Below, piece by piece: positions 35,807-44,809 of a stretch of 64,000 bases of DNA. A model generated the notes under the pieces. That model was not told the origin of the DNA, did not search any database, and saw only the letters and a list, made by a program, of their open reading frames with translations. How positions within the stretch are numbered: the stretch's first letter is position 1; every line of letters starts with the position of its first letter. Origin of the DNA: Cupriavidus respiraculi (GTDB taxonomy: Bacteria; Pseudomonadota; Gammaproteobacteria; Burkholderiales; Burkholderiaceae); assembly GCF_914271545.1 (NCBI RefSeq), contig NZ_CAJZAH010000001.1:1-64000 (forward strand). The letters run 5' to 3'. Position numbers and translations under genes: made by a program.

Positions 35807-38575
35807 ATGCCCGCGCTCGGTTCCCGCAACACTTCCCTGCAATGCCGCGATGCCGCGGCGCTCACCCGCCTCGACCCGGACGACATGCGCGCCTTGCGCG
35901 AATGCGGTCGGCTTCGCCTGGGCAAGACTCTCTACCGGGTAGCGTGGGGCGCCAGGACCCAGGGCGGCTGCCCTATCGCGGTGACTTCCCCGCGCGGCGA
36001 TGCGAAGGCGGCAGCAAGGGTGCAGGCGCTGCTCCATCGGCGGGAGAACGAGCTCTCGGTCCAGGGGGGCGACTACGCCGACCTGCGGCGGCTCGGACAG
36101 ATCTGTGAGCTGGCATCCGTTGGCACTACCGCGAAATTCGCGGAGCTGGCTCCGCTGAAGCGCGTCCTAGCCGCCGGAGCGGGGGAACTGCGTTGCGGCG
36201 GCCACCGCTATGCGGTAGCCGTTCACGCCGCGGGCGGCGGCGTCTCTGTATCGGTGCGCCGTACCGACCTGGCACAGCATGGCGCGCTGCGCTTCTTCCA
36301 GGCCTTGCTGGATGTATTCCGGCGTGGATCGCTGCGCTCGCGGGCAAGCACGATCCGCACGATGCTGCAGGAGCTTGCCCGCGCGCCAGCGATGCAATCC
36401 CGGTGTACGGGCAGCGTGGCGCGGGGTGCCGGCGCCCCGGCATCCGTCGAGCCGGCGGAATCACCGGCAATGGCACGTGCACGCGCGGCCATCCAGCAGA
36501 TCAGGCGCGAGTGGGCCGCCGCCAAGCCAATGATGGGCTTGGGCGGCAGTCGATCCGATGAGTACCCCAAAGTCGATCTTTCGCGCATTGGGCCGCCCGA
36601 TCTGAAGTGGGCGCACATCGACCTGTCGGGGCTCGACCTGAGCGGCACGAACCTGAAGAACTTCAATCTCGCCGGGGCGCACCTGCGATACACGCGGTTG
36701 CGCGGCGCCGACCTTTCGGGCGCGGTGCTGGCCAACGCCACCCTCATCGAGGCGGATCTCAAGCGCGCCAACCTGACGGGCGCAAATCTCGTGGGTGCCA
36801 CGCTGCAGGATACGGTTCTCAACGGCAGCAAGCTGCGGCATGCCAACCTGTCGGGTGTCGACCTGAGGCGGGCCAAGATCAGCCACGGGACCGATTTCTC
36901 CGGCTGTTGCTTGATTGGAGCGACTCTGTCGGGCAGGAACAGGGACTTGCGCAACGTGCGGTTCGTCGGGGCCGATCTATCGCGCGCGAACCTTGGCGGA
37001 TGCCTGTTGTGGCATGCCGTATTCACGGGGGCCAGGCTCGTCGGGGCTTCGCTGGATCGGTCATCGCCCGAAGGAGCCTGTTTCAAAGGGGCCGACCTTC
37101 TGGGAGCCAGCATGAGGGAGATCAAGGCCTGCACCGGAGGTTTCCTGAAGGATGTGACGGATGGCGGAGCCACGGATATCAGTTTCAACGCGCTATGGCT
37201 GTCCAGTGCCGATACGCACGAAGAGTTCCTGAACCACCGGGCCAACGGCACCAGCCTGCAAAGGAACATCGACGCCATCGCCGACGACGCGCTGAAGGTT
37301 CGCCTGATGCGACATTTGCTAGACGTGCTGGAGATGTCACGGCCGCGGTTGATGGACGGGCCGGACGTCGCCCGCGGCGCGTTCCTCGCGATGCTGGAAG
37401 TGCTGATGGGCAATCCGGTCTATTGCCGGGAAGACGAGTCCATCGCGAGACGGGTCGCCGCATCCTGCGAAACGGAGCGATCGCGCTACAACGTGCAGTT
37501 CCTTCCGCCGAACCTCGCCGATGCCCAGTTGTGCTACCACATGGAGTCCCTGTTGGCCTGCATCCGCGAGTCTCCGGATTCCGCCCGTGTCCATGGGGTC
37601 AGCGTCATGCAGTTCGTCTTCGCTGCGCGCGCCGAAGGAAGGGCGCCGCATGTGGAGAAACTCGCCGCGAACCTCGAACGCGCCTGGCGGGACATCCTGC
37701 CTGAAGCGCTGATCGGCCGCCTGGAGTGGGCGGAGGACGTGGCATGCGAACCGCTGTTTCCGCTGATGGGACCGGACACCGAAGGCGGCATCCTTGTCTC
37801 GCTGGATTACTACACGAACCGCATATTGGGTAAGCCGCTGAGCGGTGAGGTCAAGGACCTGACCTGGGAGCACTTGTGGGCCTGCCGGCGGGTACCGCCG
37901 GAGCCCGGCGACATGCCGGAGTCGTATTCCACGAGCCAGGTGACCGACGTCCGCGAGGCCCTGGCGCCGTTTCCGCTGCTGCGCAAGGTGTTCGACAGGC
38001 GGAATGACGAACAGAATCGCCATCGGCTGCTGGAGACCATCGGGCTTGGCGCGCTCACGCCCTACTTCGTCAAGGCCATGGCGGCGTCGCGCAGCGGCCA
38101 AAAGTTGACCGATCCCGCCCATCACGAAGCGCTGACGCAATGCTTGGGACCACATCTGGCAGGGGAGTGGGAAGGGGCGGTCCTGACCGACCAGCATGTC
38201 GAGGCCCTGCTCCGGACGTATCCGGCATTGGGCCTGGCCAATGATCGCGAGGCGAAGGCCTTCTTCCTGCTCTGCCTGTCGGCGATCATGACCAGACTGA
38301 CTTCAAGCTACTACTTTGGCAGCAAGTTCGATTCCCCGCAGGCGTTGCGAGGTTATGCCGGCGCGCTGTTGAACCATGCGCGGCAATTGGCGCCGGATCT
38401 GCTCAGGCCTCGCGTGTGGGACGACTGGAAGGCCCGCTTGTTCGGTCTGGGCGACGCGTTCACCTGTACCGCCATTCTGAGCGACATGATGCGAAGCGAG
38501 CTGGCCCGCATTGCATCGCACGACGAGCGCCGCAGAGCGATCCGCGAGGCCCTGATGCCCATGGCGTGGAGTTGA
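35807..38575 (+). CDS. Pentapeptide-repeat protein with SopA/NleL-like HECT-type E3 ligase region (paralogue 1)
   Basis: The product is a likely host-directed effector. From the ATG at 35807 it has 922 residues; longer frames start at ATG 35759 or GTG 35639, and no start has a good ribosome site. Layout: a shared N-terminal module (about 90-190, with LKRVLAAGAGELRCGGHRYAV); a linker; a pentapeptide beta-helix (about 255-445, units such as ADLSGAVLAN and ANLTGANLVG); then a SopA-like central and catalytic region. The latter shows HRANGTSLQRNIDAIADDAL, TSSYYFGSKFDSPQALRGYA and a C-terminal DAFTCTAILSDMM. Cys887 lies 36 residues from the end, close to the position of Cys753 in SopA and NleL (782 residues). 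There is no signal peptide. The paralogue follows 96 bases later. Function and secretion are inferred from fold-level resemblance, not shown. Confidence 0.72.
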   Translation: MPALGSRNTSLQCRDAAALTRLDPDDMRALRECGRLRLGKTLYRVAWGARTQGGCPIAVTSPRGDAKAAARVQALLHRRENELSVQGGDYADLRRLGQICELASVGTTAKFAELAPLKRVLAAGAGELRCGGHRYAVAVHAAGGGVSVSVRRTDLAQHGALRFFQALLDVFRRGSLRSRASTIRTMLQELARAPAMQSRCTGSVARGAGAPASVEPAESPAMARARAAIQQIRREWAAAKPMMGLGGSRSDEYPKVDLSRIGPPDLKWAHIDLSGLDLSGTNLKNFNLAGAHLRYTRLRGADLSGAVLANATLIEADLKRANLTGANLVGATLQDTVLNGSKLRHANLSGVDLRRAKISHGTDFSGCCLIGATLSGRNRDLRNVRFVGADLSRANLGGCLLWHAVFTGARLVGASLDRSSPEGACFKGADLLGASMREIKACTGGFLKDVTDGGATDISFNALWLSSADTHEEFLNHRANGTSLQRNIDAIADDALKVRLMRHLLDVLEMSRPRLMDGPDVARGAFLAMLEVLMGNPVYCREDESIARRVAASCETERSRYNVQFLPPNLADAQLCYHMESLLACIRESPDSARVHGVSVMQFVFAARAEGRAPHVEKLAANLERAWRDILPEALIGRLEWAEDVACEPLFPLMGPDTEGGILVSLDYYTNRILGKPLSGEVKDLTWEHLWACRRVPPEPGDMPESYSTSQVTDVREALAPFPLLRKVFDRRNDEQNRHRLLETIGLGALTPYFVKAMAASRSGQKLTDPAHHEALTQCLGPHLAGEWEGAVLTDQHVEALLRTYPALGLANDREAKAFFLLCLSAIMTRLTSSYYFGSKFDSPQALRGYAGALLNHARQLAPDLLRPRVWDDWKARLFGLGDAFTCTAILSDMMRSELARIASHDERRRAIREALMPMAWS

Positions 38576-38671
38576 AATATCGCTGGGCGTTTGCAGCCCG
38601 CATCCCCATCGAGGTCCGCTGTCCCGCGTGGAAAGCGGCCGCCTTTCCCGCAACGCCTTTCCCCCTTTGCC

Positions 38672-41359
38672 ATGCTATTTCTCCACGTCGACAGCATTCC
38701 GGTTCTGGACAGCGAAGCCCGGGCATCGGACCGGCTTCCGGGGCCGGAATCCGATCCCGCATCCGCGCACTGCGGACGCCTTGGCCTCGGCGGCACCGCG
38801 CATCGAACCGCCTTGGGCGCCGACGCCGGGCGCGCTGCTGCGGAGACGGCTGAACCCATTCACGCTGGCAACCATGCCTCGCTGCCGCGCCTGAAGCAGG
38901 TGTGCCAGCTGCTGTGCGCGCCGGCCACGACGGCGATGGACGAGGCCCAGCCGCTCAGGCGCTTGCTGGCGGCAGGGAAAGGGGAACTGGGATGTGGTGG
39001 GCACCGGTATGGGATCACGGTGCATGTGCATCGCCACGACGTGCGGGTATCGGCCCGCCGCCTCGATCTTGCCGGCAACCGGCTGATCCGTTTCATGCAG
39101 GCCGTCGCCGATGTGTTCCGGCGGTGCTCGTTCGGTTCGCGGGCCGATGAGATCGGCCGGATGCTCACGGCGGTAGCGCGCTCGCCGGTCGTCGCCGGAG
39201 AGCAGATCGTGCCGCTGCCCGAGCCGCGCCGGGCCGGACCCGGGAATGCGCGTCGCGCCGCGGACAAGGCGCGCGCCGTGGACGCCATCAAGGCGATTCG
39301 CTCGAAGACCAGGGCCAGGCAGCGGGAAAAGGGCATCAGCGGCAATCTGCCCCGCGACTTTCCCAAGGTCGATCTGTCGCGCATCGGACCGGCCGACATG
39401 GACTGGTCCGGCATCGACCTGTCCCGGCTCGACCTGAGCGGTACGTCTCTGAAGCGCTTCAACCTCGCGGGCGCCAACCTTCAGGAGTCGCTGCTGTACT
39501 TCACCGACCTCTCAGGGGCGGACCTGGCGGGCGCTGACCTCAGCGGAGCCCGCACGTGCAAGACGAAACTGACTGGCGCGAACCTGATCGGCGCCAGGCT
39601 GGCGAAGATGCATCTGGATCGCGGCGACTTTCGCCATGCGAACTGCGCAGGCGCCGATTTCTCGACGGTGCTGGTGGAACGCGCCTATGCGTTGGACTTC
39701 ACCGATGCATGCCTCGTGGGGGCCAGTTTCTCGCGCCAGTATCTTGCGTACACCAACTTCGCACGGGCCGATCTCACGCGCGCGAACCTGTCCCATACGA
39801 TCCTCTCCGACACGAGATTGGAGGGGGCACGGCTCGCCGACGCCTGCCTGGATCGTTCCTTCCTGACCTTGCACCCGCTCGTCAACGTGGATCTCCGGGG
39901 AGCAAGCCTGCGCGGCGTCTATGTCGAGCGTGGGGAATGGCTCAAGAGCGCCGTGGACGCCGGTGCCAGGGACATCGAGTTGCAGGTGGCGTCCCTGAGC
40001 ATCGTCGACACCCAGGAGCACTACCTCAATCACCGCGCCAACGGCACGAGCCTGCAAAAGTGCATCGACGCAATCGGCGACGATCAGGTCAAGGTCAGGC
40101 TGATGCGGCAACTCGTGGACGCGCTGATGCTGGCCCGCAATGCGCCCATGAGCGGCACGGCGCCCGCATTGCGGGACATCTATTTGTCGATGCTCGATGT
40201 GCTGGCCGGCAACCCCTTGTATGCGAGAGAGGACGCGCAGATCGCGGAACTGGTCGCCGCGTGTTGCGAGAGGGAAGTCCAGCGCTACGACACGAAGCTG
40301 CTCGTCGAGCCGCTGCCGGAAGGCGTGCTGATCCGCTTTATGGAAGAGGCCCTGCGCCAACTGGGAACCAGCGGGGCCGCCAGGGGCAGCGGCCTCGGCA
40401 TCATGCAGCTCGTGTTTCGCGCGCGGACGGAATGCAAGGATCCCCGCGCACTGGACGTGGCCGAACGGTTGACCACGTGCTGGCTGGATGCGCTGCCGGG
40501 GCCGTTGCAGGACGCCACGAAGCAGGCCAGCGAGCTGGCCGGCGAGGCACTGTTCCCGCTGGTTTGCCGGGAGACCGGCGCGGCCATCATGGTGTCGGAG
40601 GGCTACTTCGCCAATCGTTTCCTGGAAAGGAAACTTGGCGGCGAGTTTCCGGACGCGAGATGGGACATGCTGTGGGAATTTCAGCCCGACAACGCCGGAC
40701 CGCGCGCCATTCCTGTCGGTCAGGCGCGCGACGTCGGTGCAGCCTTGCGCCCCTTCAAGCCGCTGTCGGACATCTACGAGCGGCGGGACTGCGCGAAGTC
40801 GCGCCCGCAGTTGATCAAGGCCATGGGCCTGGAGCCCTTCGCGCCCTTGTTCCTTGCCGCGATGCAGGCGGGCAAGGGGAAAAAAAATCTCACCGCGTCG
40901 GCGCAACAACAGCGCCTTTCGGCCTGTCTCGCCGGCAACAGTGCGGGAAACTGGGTGGATGGCCAGGTCACCGACGAGCATGTGGCGGCGCTGGTGGACG
41001 TGTATCCCCGGCTGCCGATGCGGGACGATCCCCGGGCGGTGGCGTATTTCCTGCTGTGCCTTTCCGCAATGATCACCAAGCTGTCCTCCAGCCAGTACTT
41101 CGGCACGGAGCTCGAATCGCCGCTGGCCTTGCGCGGCTACGCCGGCGCGCTGCTGAACAAGGCATGCGCGCTCGCGCCGGGGCTCGTGCCGAACGCCATA
41201 TCGGCGGACTGGAAGAATCGCCTCTTCGGCCTGCACAAGGCCTTCGATTGCACCGCCATCCTGAGCGGGATGATGCTCCAGCGCCTGGCTTTCATGGCAC
41301 GCGGCCACGAAAGCTTCCAGGCGATTCACCGGTCGCTGCTGCCGGCCGTGTGGCAATAG
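38672..41359 (+). CDS. Pentapeptide-repeat protein with SopA/NleL-like HECT-type E3 ligase region (paralogue 2)
   Basis: This is a tandem paralogue of the preceding gene, 895 residues from the ATG at 38672; an in-frame TTG at 38591 would add 27. The same order is seen: an N-terminal module (LRRLLAAGKGELGCGGHRYG); a pentapeptide beta-helix (about 232-420, with LDLSGTSLKRFNLAGANLQE); the matching NHRANGTSLQKCIDAIGDD segment; and the C-terminal SSQYFGTELESPLALRGYAG followed by KAFDCTAILSGMM. The candidate catalytic Cys860 is again 36 residues from the end. The paralogues are collinear but clearly diverged, so the duplication is not recent. They may have different targets. No secretion-chaperone gene or secretion system lies beside them in the window. 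Confidence 0.72.
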   Translation: MLFLHVDSIPVLDSEARASDRLPGPESDPASAHCGRLGLGGTAHRTALGADAGRAAAETAEPIHAGNHASLPRLKQVCQLLCAPATTAMDEAQPLRRLLAAGKGELGCGGHRYGITVHVHRHDVRVSARRLDLAGNRLIRFMQAVADVFRRCSFGSRADEIGRMLTAVARSPVVAGEQIVPLPEPRRAGPGNARRAADKARAVDAIKAIRSKTRARQREKGISGNLPRDFPKVDLSRIGPADMDWSGIDLSRLDLSGTSLKRFNLAGANLQESLLYFTDLSGADLAGADLSGARTCKTKLTGANLIGARLAKMHLDRGDFRHANCAGADFSTVLVERAYALDFTDACLVGASFSRQYLAYTNFARADLTRANLSHTILSDTRLEGARLADACLDRSFLTLHPLVNVDLRGASLRGVYVERGEWLKSAVDAGARDIELQVASLSIVDTQEHYLNHRANGTSLQKCIDAIGDDQVKVRLMRQLVDALMLARNAPMSGTAPALRDIYLSMLDVLAGNPLYAREDAQIAELVAACCEREVQRYDTKLLVEPLPEGVLIRFMEEALRQLGTSGAARGSGLGIMQLVFRARTECKDPRALDVAERLTTCWLDALPGPLQDATKQASELAGEALFPLVCRETGAAIMVSEGYFANRFLERKLGGEFPDARWDMLWEFQPDNAGPRAIPVGQARDVGAALRPFKPLSDIYERRDCAKSRPQLIKAMGLEPFAPLFLAAMQAGKGKKNLTASAQQQRLSACLAGNSAGNWVDGQVTDEHVAALVDVYPRLPMRDDPRAVAYFLLCLSAMITKLSSSQYFGTELESPLALRGYAGALLNKACALAPGLVPNAISADWKNRLFGLHKAFDCTAILSGMMLQRLAFMARGHESFQAIHRSLLPAVWQ

Positions 41360-41486
41360 GCGCGGTGCGTTCGGTGGCGCAGCTTCACGAGGCGCGTAAA
41401 ATCGGCGGGCGAAGTCCGTCGGCCGGTGCGATGTAGTGTTTCCACATCGGATCGGGTAACCGCCGGCGCCAACCCAAGGAGATCCG

Positions 41487-42518
41487 ATGCAGACGAGCAC
41501 CCGCGACAAGATTCCGGCCACGCTGATTCCCGGCGATGGCATTGGCCCCGAGATCATGGAAGCCACCCTGGCGGTGCTGGACGCGCTGGGTGCGCCATTT
41601 GCCTGGGAAAGGTGCGAGGCCGGCATGGCGGCGGTCGATAGCAGTGGTGATCCGCTGCCCGACGCGACGCTGGAATCCATCCGCAAGACGGGGCTGGCGC
41701 TGAAGGGCCCGCTGACCACCCCGGTCGGCGGCGGCTTCCGCTCGGTCAATGTGCGGCTGCGCGAAGCGTTCCAGCTCTACGCCAATGTGCGCCCGGCCCG
41801 CACGCTGATTCCCGGACGATACGAAGACATCGACCTGGTACTGGTGCGCGAGAACGTGGCGGGCTTCTACGTGGCGCACGACTACTACATCGGCGTGGGC
41901 GACGACCCGCGCGCGGTGGCGGTCTCCACCGGCACCAACACGCGCGACGGCTGCCGCCGCATCGCCCGCTTCGCCTTCGAATACGCCGTGCGCAATGGCC
42001 GCAAGAAAATCACCATCGTCCACAAGGCCAACATTCTGAAGGCGCTGACCGGGATCTTCCTGGAAGCCGCGCGCGATGTGGGCAAGGAATATGCGGGCCG
42101 GGTGGAGGTGGACGACCGCATCGTCGATGCCTGCGCGATGCAACTGGTGCTCAATCCATGGCAGTTCGACATGCTGCTGTGTACCAATCTGTTCGGCGAC
42201 ATCCTGTCCGACCAGATTGCGGGGCTGGTCGGGGGTCTCGGCATGGCGCCGGGGGCCAATATCGGCGAGAACGCGGCCATTTTCGAGGCCGTGCATGGCT
42301 CGGCGCCGGACATCGCCGGCAAGGGCATCGCCAATCCGATCTCGCTGATGCTGGCGGCAGGGCTGATGCTCGAGCACGTCGGGCGCAACGATCTCGCCGA
42401 ACGGCTGCGTGCGGCCATCGGTGGAACGCTGAACGAGGACCAGATCAAGACCGGCGACCTGAAGGGCAAGGCGAATACGCGCGAGTTTACGGATGCGGTG
42501 ATTGCGCGGTTGCGGTGA
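41487..42518 (+). CDS. NAD-type isocitrate/isopropylmalate dehydrogenase family protein
   Basis: The product is a 343-residue decarboxylating dehydrogenase. The nucleotide-binding start TLIPGDGIGPEIM and the substrate loop KGPLTTPVGGGFRSVNVRLRE (the S-x-N-x-x-x-R pattern of isocitrate enzymes) are present. The metal-binding aspartates lie in LLCTNLFGDILSDQIAGL. The cofactor region HGSAPDIAGKGIANP is of the NAD-preferring kind. AAGGAGATCCG precedes the ATG. Homoisocitrate or tartrate-like substrates are alternatives, but the loop favours isocitrate. The gene lies upstream of an IclR regulator and is followed, after a GGDEF gene, by a CoA-transferase/citryl-CoA-lyase-like operon, so it may serve a specialised C6-acid route. 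Confidence 0.88.
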   Translation: MQTSTRDKIPATLIPGDGIGPEIMEATLAVLDALGAPFAWERCEAGMAAVDSSGDPLPDATLESIRKTGLALKGPLTTPVGGGFRSVNVRLREAFQLYANVRPARTLIPGRYEDIDLVLVRENVAGFYVAHDYYIGVGDDPRAVAVSTGTNTRDGCRRIARFAFEYAVRNGRKKITIVHKANILKALTGIFLEAARDVGKEYAGRVEVDDRIVDACAMQLVLNPWQFDMLLCTNLFGDILSDQIAGLVGGLGMAPGANIGENAAIFEAVHGSAPDIAGKGIANPISLMLAAGLMLEHVGRNDLAERLRAAIGGTLNEDQIKTGDLKGKANTREFTDAVIARLR

Positions 42519-42576
42519 GGGTGCGGGGGGCGCGGAGTTCGTGGCGACGCCCCGTCAAGTGCCACGAAGCCTCGCA

Positions 42577-42603
42577 TTGACAAACCCCCCACCGTTCTAT
42601 AGC
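42577..42603 (+). promoter_or_regulatory. Promoter-like element of the IclR gene
   Basis: A perfect -35 TTGACA (42577-42582) and a -10 candidate TATAGC (42598-42603), with a short 15-base spacer. The -10 sits inside the palindrome at 42593-42611. Confidence 0.45.
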
Positions 42604-42611
42604 GTGGAACG
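42593..42611. promoter_or_regulatory. Candidate IclR operator
   Basis: An inverted repeat CGTTC-N9-GAACG that overlaps the -10 region, placed so that a bound regulator would repress its own gene. Confidence 0.4.
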
Positions 42612-42653
42612 CCCCTTCATCCAGCGCTCCACCGCCAGCATTTTCCTCCCAGC

Positions 42654-43382
42654 ATGCCCCGCAAAGCCGCCCAAGTTTCCGTCGCCGATCAGCATGCCGC
42701 CGACGGTGGCGCGGTCGCCGTCGATCGTGCCCTGTTCGTGCTGCGCGCGTTCCGTGCGGGGGACACGACGCTGAGCCTCGTCGAACTGGCGCAGCGCTCG
42801 GGCCTTTACAAGAGCACCTTGCTGCGTCTGCTGGCGTCGCTCGAGCATGCCCGCCTGATCGTGCGCCACGGCGACGGCCGCTATGGCCTCGGCCCCGAGG
42901 TGGCACGCCTGCATGCGGTCTATGCCGCCTCGTTCTCGCTCGAGCGCGTCGTGATGCCGGTGCTGCAGGAACTCGTGCGCACCACGCGCGAGAGCGCGGC
43001 GTTCCATATCGATCAGGGCGAGCATCGTCTGTGCCTGTATCGCGTCGATTCCCCGCAACCGGTGCGCGACCACATCCGCGCGGGGGACCTGTTGCCGCGC
43101 AACCGCGGCACCGGCGGCCGGATATTGAGCGCGTTTTCGGGGGCGAGGGGCGAGATCTACGACACCATCCGGCGCGAGGGCGTGGCATCGATGGTCGGCG
43201 ACCGGGTGCCGGATATCGCCGGGGTGTCGTCGCCGGTGTTCGGCCCGGACGGCGCGCTCAAGGGCGCGGTGACGCTGACCTGTCCGACCGTGCGCTTCGA
43301 CGAAGGCTTCCGCGGCCATGTGCTGGCCGCGGCCCGGCAGCTGACGCTCGCCTTGGGTGGGGATTTCCCTTACCCGGCCTGA
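42654..43382 (+). CDS. IclR-family transcriptional regulator
   Basis: The product is a 242-residue regulator. A winged helix-turn-helix occupies about 20-85 (LSLVELAQRSGLYKSTLLRL, then LASLEHARLIVRHGDGRYGL). An IclR effector domain follows (about 95-240), with LLPRNRGTGGRILSAF and SSPVFGPDGALKGAVTLTCP. Such proteins sense small organic acids and control their catabolism. The candidate targets are the neighbouring dehydrogenase gene and possibly the CoA-transferase/citryl-CoA-lyase-like pair further on. A palindrome overlaps its own promoter. Confidence 0.93.
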   Translation: MPRKAAQVSVADQHAADGGAVAVDRALFVLRAFRAGDTTLSLVELAQRSGLYKSTLLRLLASLEHARLIVRHGDGRYGLGPEVARLHAVYAASFSLERVVMPVLQELVRTTRESAAFHIDQGEHRLCLYRVDSPQPVRDHIRAGDLLPRNRGTGGRILSAFSGARGEIYDTIRREGVASMVGDRVPDIAGVSSPVFGPDGALKGAVTLTCPTVRFDEGFRGHVLAAARQLTLALGGDFPYPA

Positions 43383-43554
43383 GCGGCACGGCGGTGGGCC
43401 ATGCCCATCCGCAGGGGTATGCCCGGCACCGCCGAGGATCGCTATCATCGCTGCTTTCGGCCCGCGGGACCGGCGCGCACGGCGACATGCCGCGCGGCAT
43501 GCCAGCACCCGGCTTCGCGGCTCGCAGCGCAGGCGTCATCTTCAGAGGACTACC

Positions 43555-44790
43555 GTGCAGCTAGACCAGCACAGCATCGTGATTGTCATGGTGGTGGTAT
43601 TTTCGAGCACGCTGCTGATCTCGGCGGGCCTGGTCTTCGCCATGCAAGGCTGCGCCTCGGGCCGGCTGTGGGCGGTGGGCCATCTGGTGCTGTCCTGCGG
43701 CGGACTGGGGCTGGCGCTCAATGCCGGCCCGGACCACGCCGTGGTCTTCGGCGCGTTCGGCGCGATGGTGTACTTCGCCGGCCGCCTCATCATCTACTGT
43801 GGTATCCGCGTCCATCACGGCCTGCCGGCGTGGAGCCATTGGCTGACGCTGGGCATGCTGGTCGGCATCGCGGCGATCGGCAGCGCGCTCACGGCTCAGG
43901 AAAGCCTGGCCCGCCTGCATGTGATGGGCTACGGGGCGCTGGGAATCCTGAGCGTGGTGTCCATGCGGCAGCTGCTGCGCACCGCGCGCGACCACAGCCC
44001 GATCGGCACGCCGCTGGTGCTGGCCGCCTGCGCGGTGCAGCTCATTTCGCAGCTTGCCGGCGTGGCCGGCGGACTGCGCGGCGCGCCGCTGGTCAGTCCG
44101 CTCTTTGCCGGCGGCCACGTCGCCATCCTGCTGCTGGCGCCGCTGGTGGCAACGCTGCTCGCCCTGTTCGGCTTTACCGTGATGGCGATGGAGCAGATCG
44201 TCGCCAACAAGGAGCGCGGCGCCAGGACGGACGGCCTGACCGGCCTGCTCAACCGCAGCGCGCTGGACGGCGCGGCGATCGCGCTCGTCTCGAGCTGGCA
44301 GCGCTACCGCCAGCCCCTGTCGTGCCTCGTCATCGACGTGGACTATTTCAAGCAGGTCAACGACCGCAGCGGCCACTGGGCCGGCGACGCGGTGCTCAAG
44401 GCGATTGCCGGCGCCCTGGACCAGTCGCGCCGGGCCTCGGACGTGGCCGGCCGCTACGGCGGCGAGGAATTCTGCATCCTGTGTCCCAATACCGACGAGT
44501 CGCAGGCCACCGCGCTCGCCAACCGCATCCTGCGCAAGGTGCGCGGCGTGCCGCTGCCGGGCAAGCACGGCGCCTTCGCCAGCGTCAGCATCGGGATCGC
44601 CGAGCTGAAGGGCGACGCCGGTTCGGCCCAGGTCCTCTGGCAGCGGCTGTTCTGCGCGGCCGACCAGGCGCTGTATGTCGCCAAGGGGAAGGGTCGCGAC
44701 CGCTATATGCTGGCTTCCGCGCTGGAGACGGCAATCGCCGGGCCCGCGGACGAGGCCTTCGCGCACGCCGCCGGCCCGCAACCGACCTGA
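43555..44790 (+). CDS. Membrane-anchored diguanylate cyclase (GGDEF)
   Basis: The product is a 411-residue enzyme making cyclic di-GMP. The N-terminal half has about six hydrophobic segments. The C-terminal GGDEF domain spans about 240-390: TDGLTGLLNRSALD, VIDVDYFKQVND and the active site RYGGEEFCIL (GGEEF at 302-306). An RxxD inhibitory site (RASD) lies five residues before it, so product inhibition is likely. The GTG start at 43555 follows AGAGGAC. No EAL domain is present. Its position between the IclR gene and the CoA-transferase operon does not reveal its input signal. Confidence 0.94.
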   Translation: MQLDQHSIVIVMVVVFSSTLLISAGLVFAMQGCASGRLWAVGHLVLSCGGLGLALNAGPDHAVVFGAFGAMVYFAGRLIIYCGIRVHHGLPAWSHWLTLGMLVGIAAIGSALTAQESLARLHVMGYGALGILSVVSMRQLLRTARDHSPIGTPLVLAACAVQLISQLAGVAGGLRGAPLVSPLFAGGHVAILLLAPLVATLLALFGFTVMAMEQIVANKERGARTDGLTGLLNRSALDGAAIALVSSWQRYRQPLSCLVIDVDYFKQVNDRSGHWAGDAVLKAIAGALDQSRRASDVAGRYGGEEFCILCPNTDESQATALANRILRKVRGVPLPGKHGAFASVSIGIAELKGDAGSAQVLWQRLFCAADQALYVAKGKGRDRYMLASALETAIAGPADEAFAHAAGPQPT

Positions 44791-44809
44791 TGCCGGCGAC
44801 GCGGCCGGA

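Noticed and set aside
35660-35823. hrpII box (TTCG-N16-TTCG) upstream of the first effector-like gene
   Set aside because: TTCG occurs at 35668 and 35800, but the second element is absent or one base off and mismatched.
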